From Rhodobacter sp. (lineage in GTDB: Bacteria > Pseudomonadota > Alphaproteobacteria > Rhodobacterales > Rhodobacteraceae), in assembly GCA_027489175.1 (NCBI GenBank), contig JAIYAE010000038.1, forward strand, positions 1-64,000: 64,000 bases of DNA. The letters are read 5' to 3'. Numbering within the stretch: the first letter of the stretch is position 1; every line of letters starts with the position of its first letter. The translations under genes were made by a program, and so were the position numbers. Shown in pieces: positions 63,021-64,000 of the stretch. The notes under the pieces are model-generated. The model was not told the origin of the DNA. It worked only from the letters and a program-made list of their open reading frames with translations, and ran no database searches.

Positions 63021-63950
63021 ATGGACGGCAGCAAAACAGACACTCCCCAGACCGCCGCTGACACCGGGGCCACGACGGGGCCGCGGACCTTTCCGGCGGT
63101 GAACGCCCCGCCGTTGCGGCAGGCCTTTGAATCTGGCCGCTACCCCTATGCACGGTTGATGGGCCGCGCCACCTATGAGGCGGAAAAGGCGCGGCTACAG
63201 GCCGAGCTTCTGAAGGTCCAGATCTGGGCGCAGGAGACCGGGCAGAAGTTCGTCATCCTGATGGAAGGCCGCGATGCCGCCGGCAAGGGCGGCACCATCA
63301 AGCGCTTCATGGAGCATCTGAACCCCCGCTATGCCCGGGTCTGCGCGCTGTCCAAACCCTCGGACGTGGAGAAAGGCCAATGGTTCTTTCAACGCTACAT
63401 CGCGCATCTGCCGACAGCGGGGGAAATGGTCTTCTACGACCGCAGCTGGTACAACCGCGCGGGGGTGGAGCGGGTGATGGGCTTCTGCACCCCGTCGGAG
63501 TACCTGGAATTCATGCGCCAGGCGCCGGAGCTGGAGCGGATGCTGGTCCGGTCCGGCATCCGGCTGCACAAATACTGGTTCAGCGTCACGCGGGAAGAGC
63601 AGCGCACCCGCTTTATCGCCCGCGAAACCGACCCGTTGAAGATGTGGAAGCTGTCGCCGATCGACAAAGCCAGCCTTGACCGCTGGGACGATTATACCGA
63701 GGCGAAGGAGGCAATGTTCTTCTACACCGACACCGCCGATGCGCCCTGGGTGATCGTCAAATCCGATGACAAGAAACGCGCACGGCTGAACTGCATGAAG
63801 CATTTCCTGTCGACGGTCGATTACCCGAACAAGGACCACGCGGCCATAGGCACCCCCGACCCCCTGATCGTGGGGCGGGCGGCGCAGGTGCTGGGGGCCG
63901 TGTCCGACATCTATGACGCAGCCACCCACCCGGCGATGCAACGCGGCTGA
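63021..63950 (+). CDS. ppk2: Polyphosphate kinase 2
   Basis: FVILMEGRDAAGKGGTIKRFMEHLNPRYARVCALSKPSDVEKGQWFFQRYIAHLPTAGEMVFYDRSWYNRAGVERVMGF. Confidence 0.97.
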   Translation: MDGSKTDTPQTAADTGATTGPRTFPAVNAPPLRQAFESGRYPYARLMGRATYEAEKARLQAELLKVQIWAQETGQKFVILMEGRDAAGKGGTIKRFMEHLNPRYARVCALSKPSDVEKGQWFFQRYIAHLPTAGEMVFYDRSWYNRAGVERVMGFCTPSEYLEFMRQAPELERMLVRSGIRLHKYWFSVTREEQRTRFIARETDPLKMWKLSPIDKASLDRWDDYTEAKEAMFFYTDTADAPWVIVKSDDKKRARLNCMKHFLSTVDYPNKDHAAIGTPDPLIVGRAAQVLGAVSDIYDAATHPAMQRG

Positions 63951-64000
63951 GGGCGGGTTACAGGTGGAGCGCTGACGCGCAAGACTTTTGTCTCGTCGTC

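Overview
High-GC chromosomal window whose gene content and order look like an alphaproteobacterium of the Rhodobacteraceae (Rhodobacter-like). The backbone is a large part of the dcw (division/cell wall) cluster on the minus strand: mraZ-rsmH-ftsL-ftsI-murE-murF-mraY-(LysM/solute-binding protein)-murD ... ftsW-murG-murC-murB. It is split by an accessory block at about 5.8-11.0 kb. Other contents: a histidine biosynthesis cluster (hisB-H-A-F-E, with hisD further on), an arsenate module (arsR::arsC fusion, GAPDH, arsJ), pyc, a UvrD/PcrA helicase, mrp, parE, ppk2, rlmB, and two tRNAs (Gly-GCC, Tyr-GTA). Most noteworthy signals: (1) an AT-rich two-gene module, a small multi-pass membrane protein plus a ThsB/DUF1863-like TIR protein, attached by a TGATG overlap to the stop codon of parE (candidate anti-phage system); (2) an array of ten hairpins (five two-hairpin RNAs), all carrying a CCTCCTCCC anti-Shine-Dalgarno-like loop, directly downstream of a DUF1127 gene (expanded CcsR/'cuckoo' RNA locus), with an RpoH-like promoter; (3) a long mraZ leader with an intrinsic terminator (UpsM-like sRNA) and five 10-bp-phased TGGGA-type MraZ boxes; (4) a LuxR-type HTH fused to an alpha/beta-hydrolase fold that appears to have lost its catalytic Ser and His; (5) two families of dispersed palindromic intergenic repeats. 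All calls were made by reading the sequence; no database searches were run.
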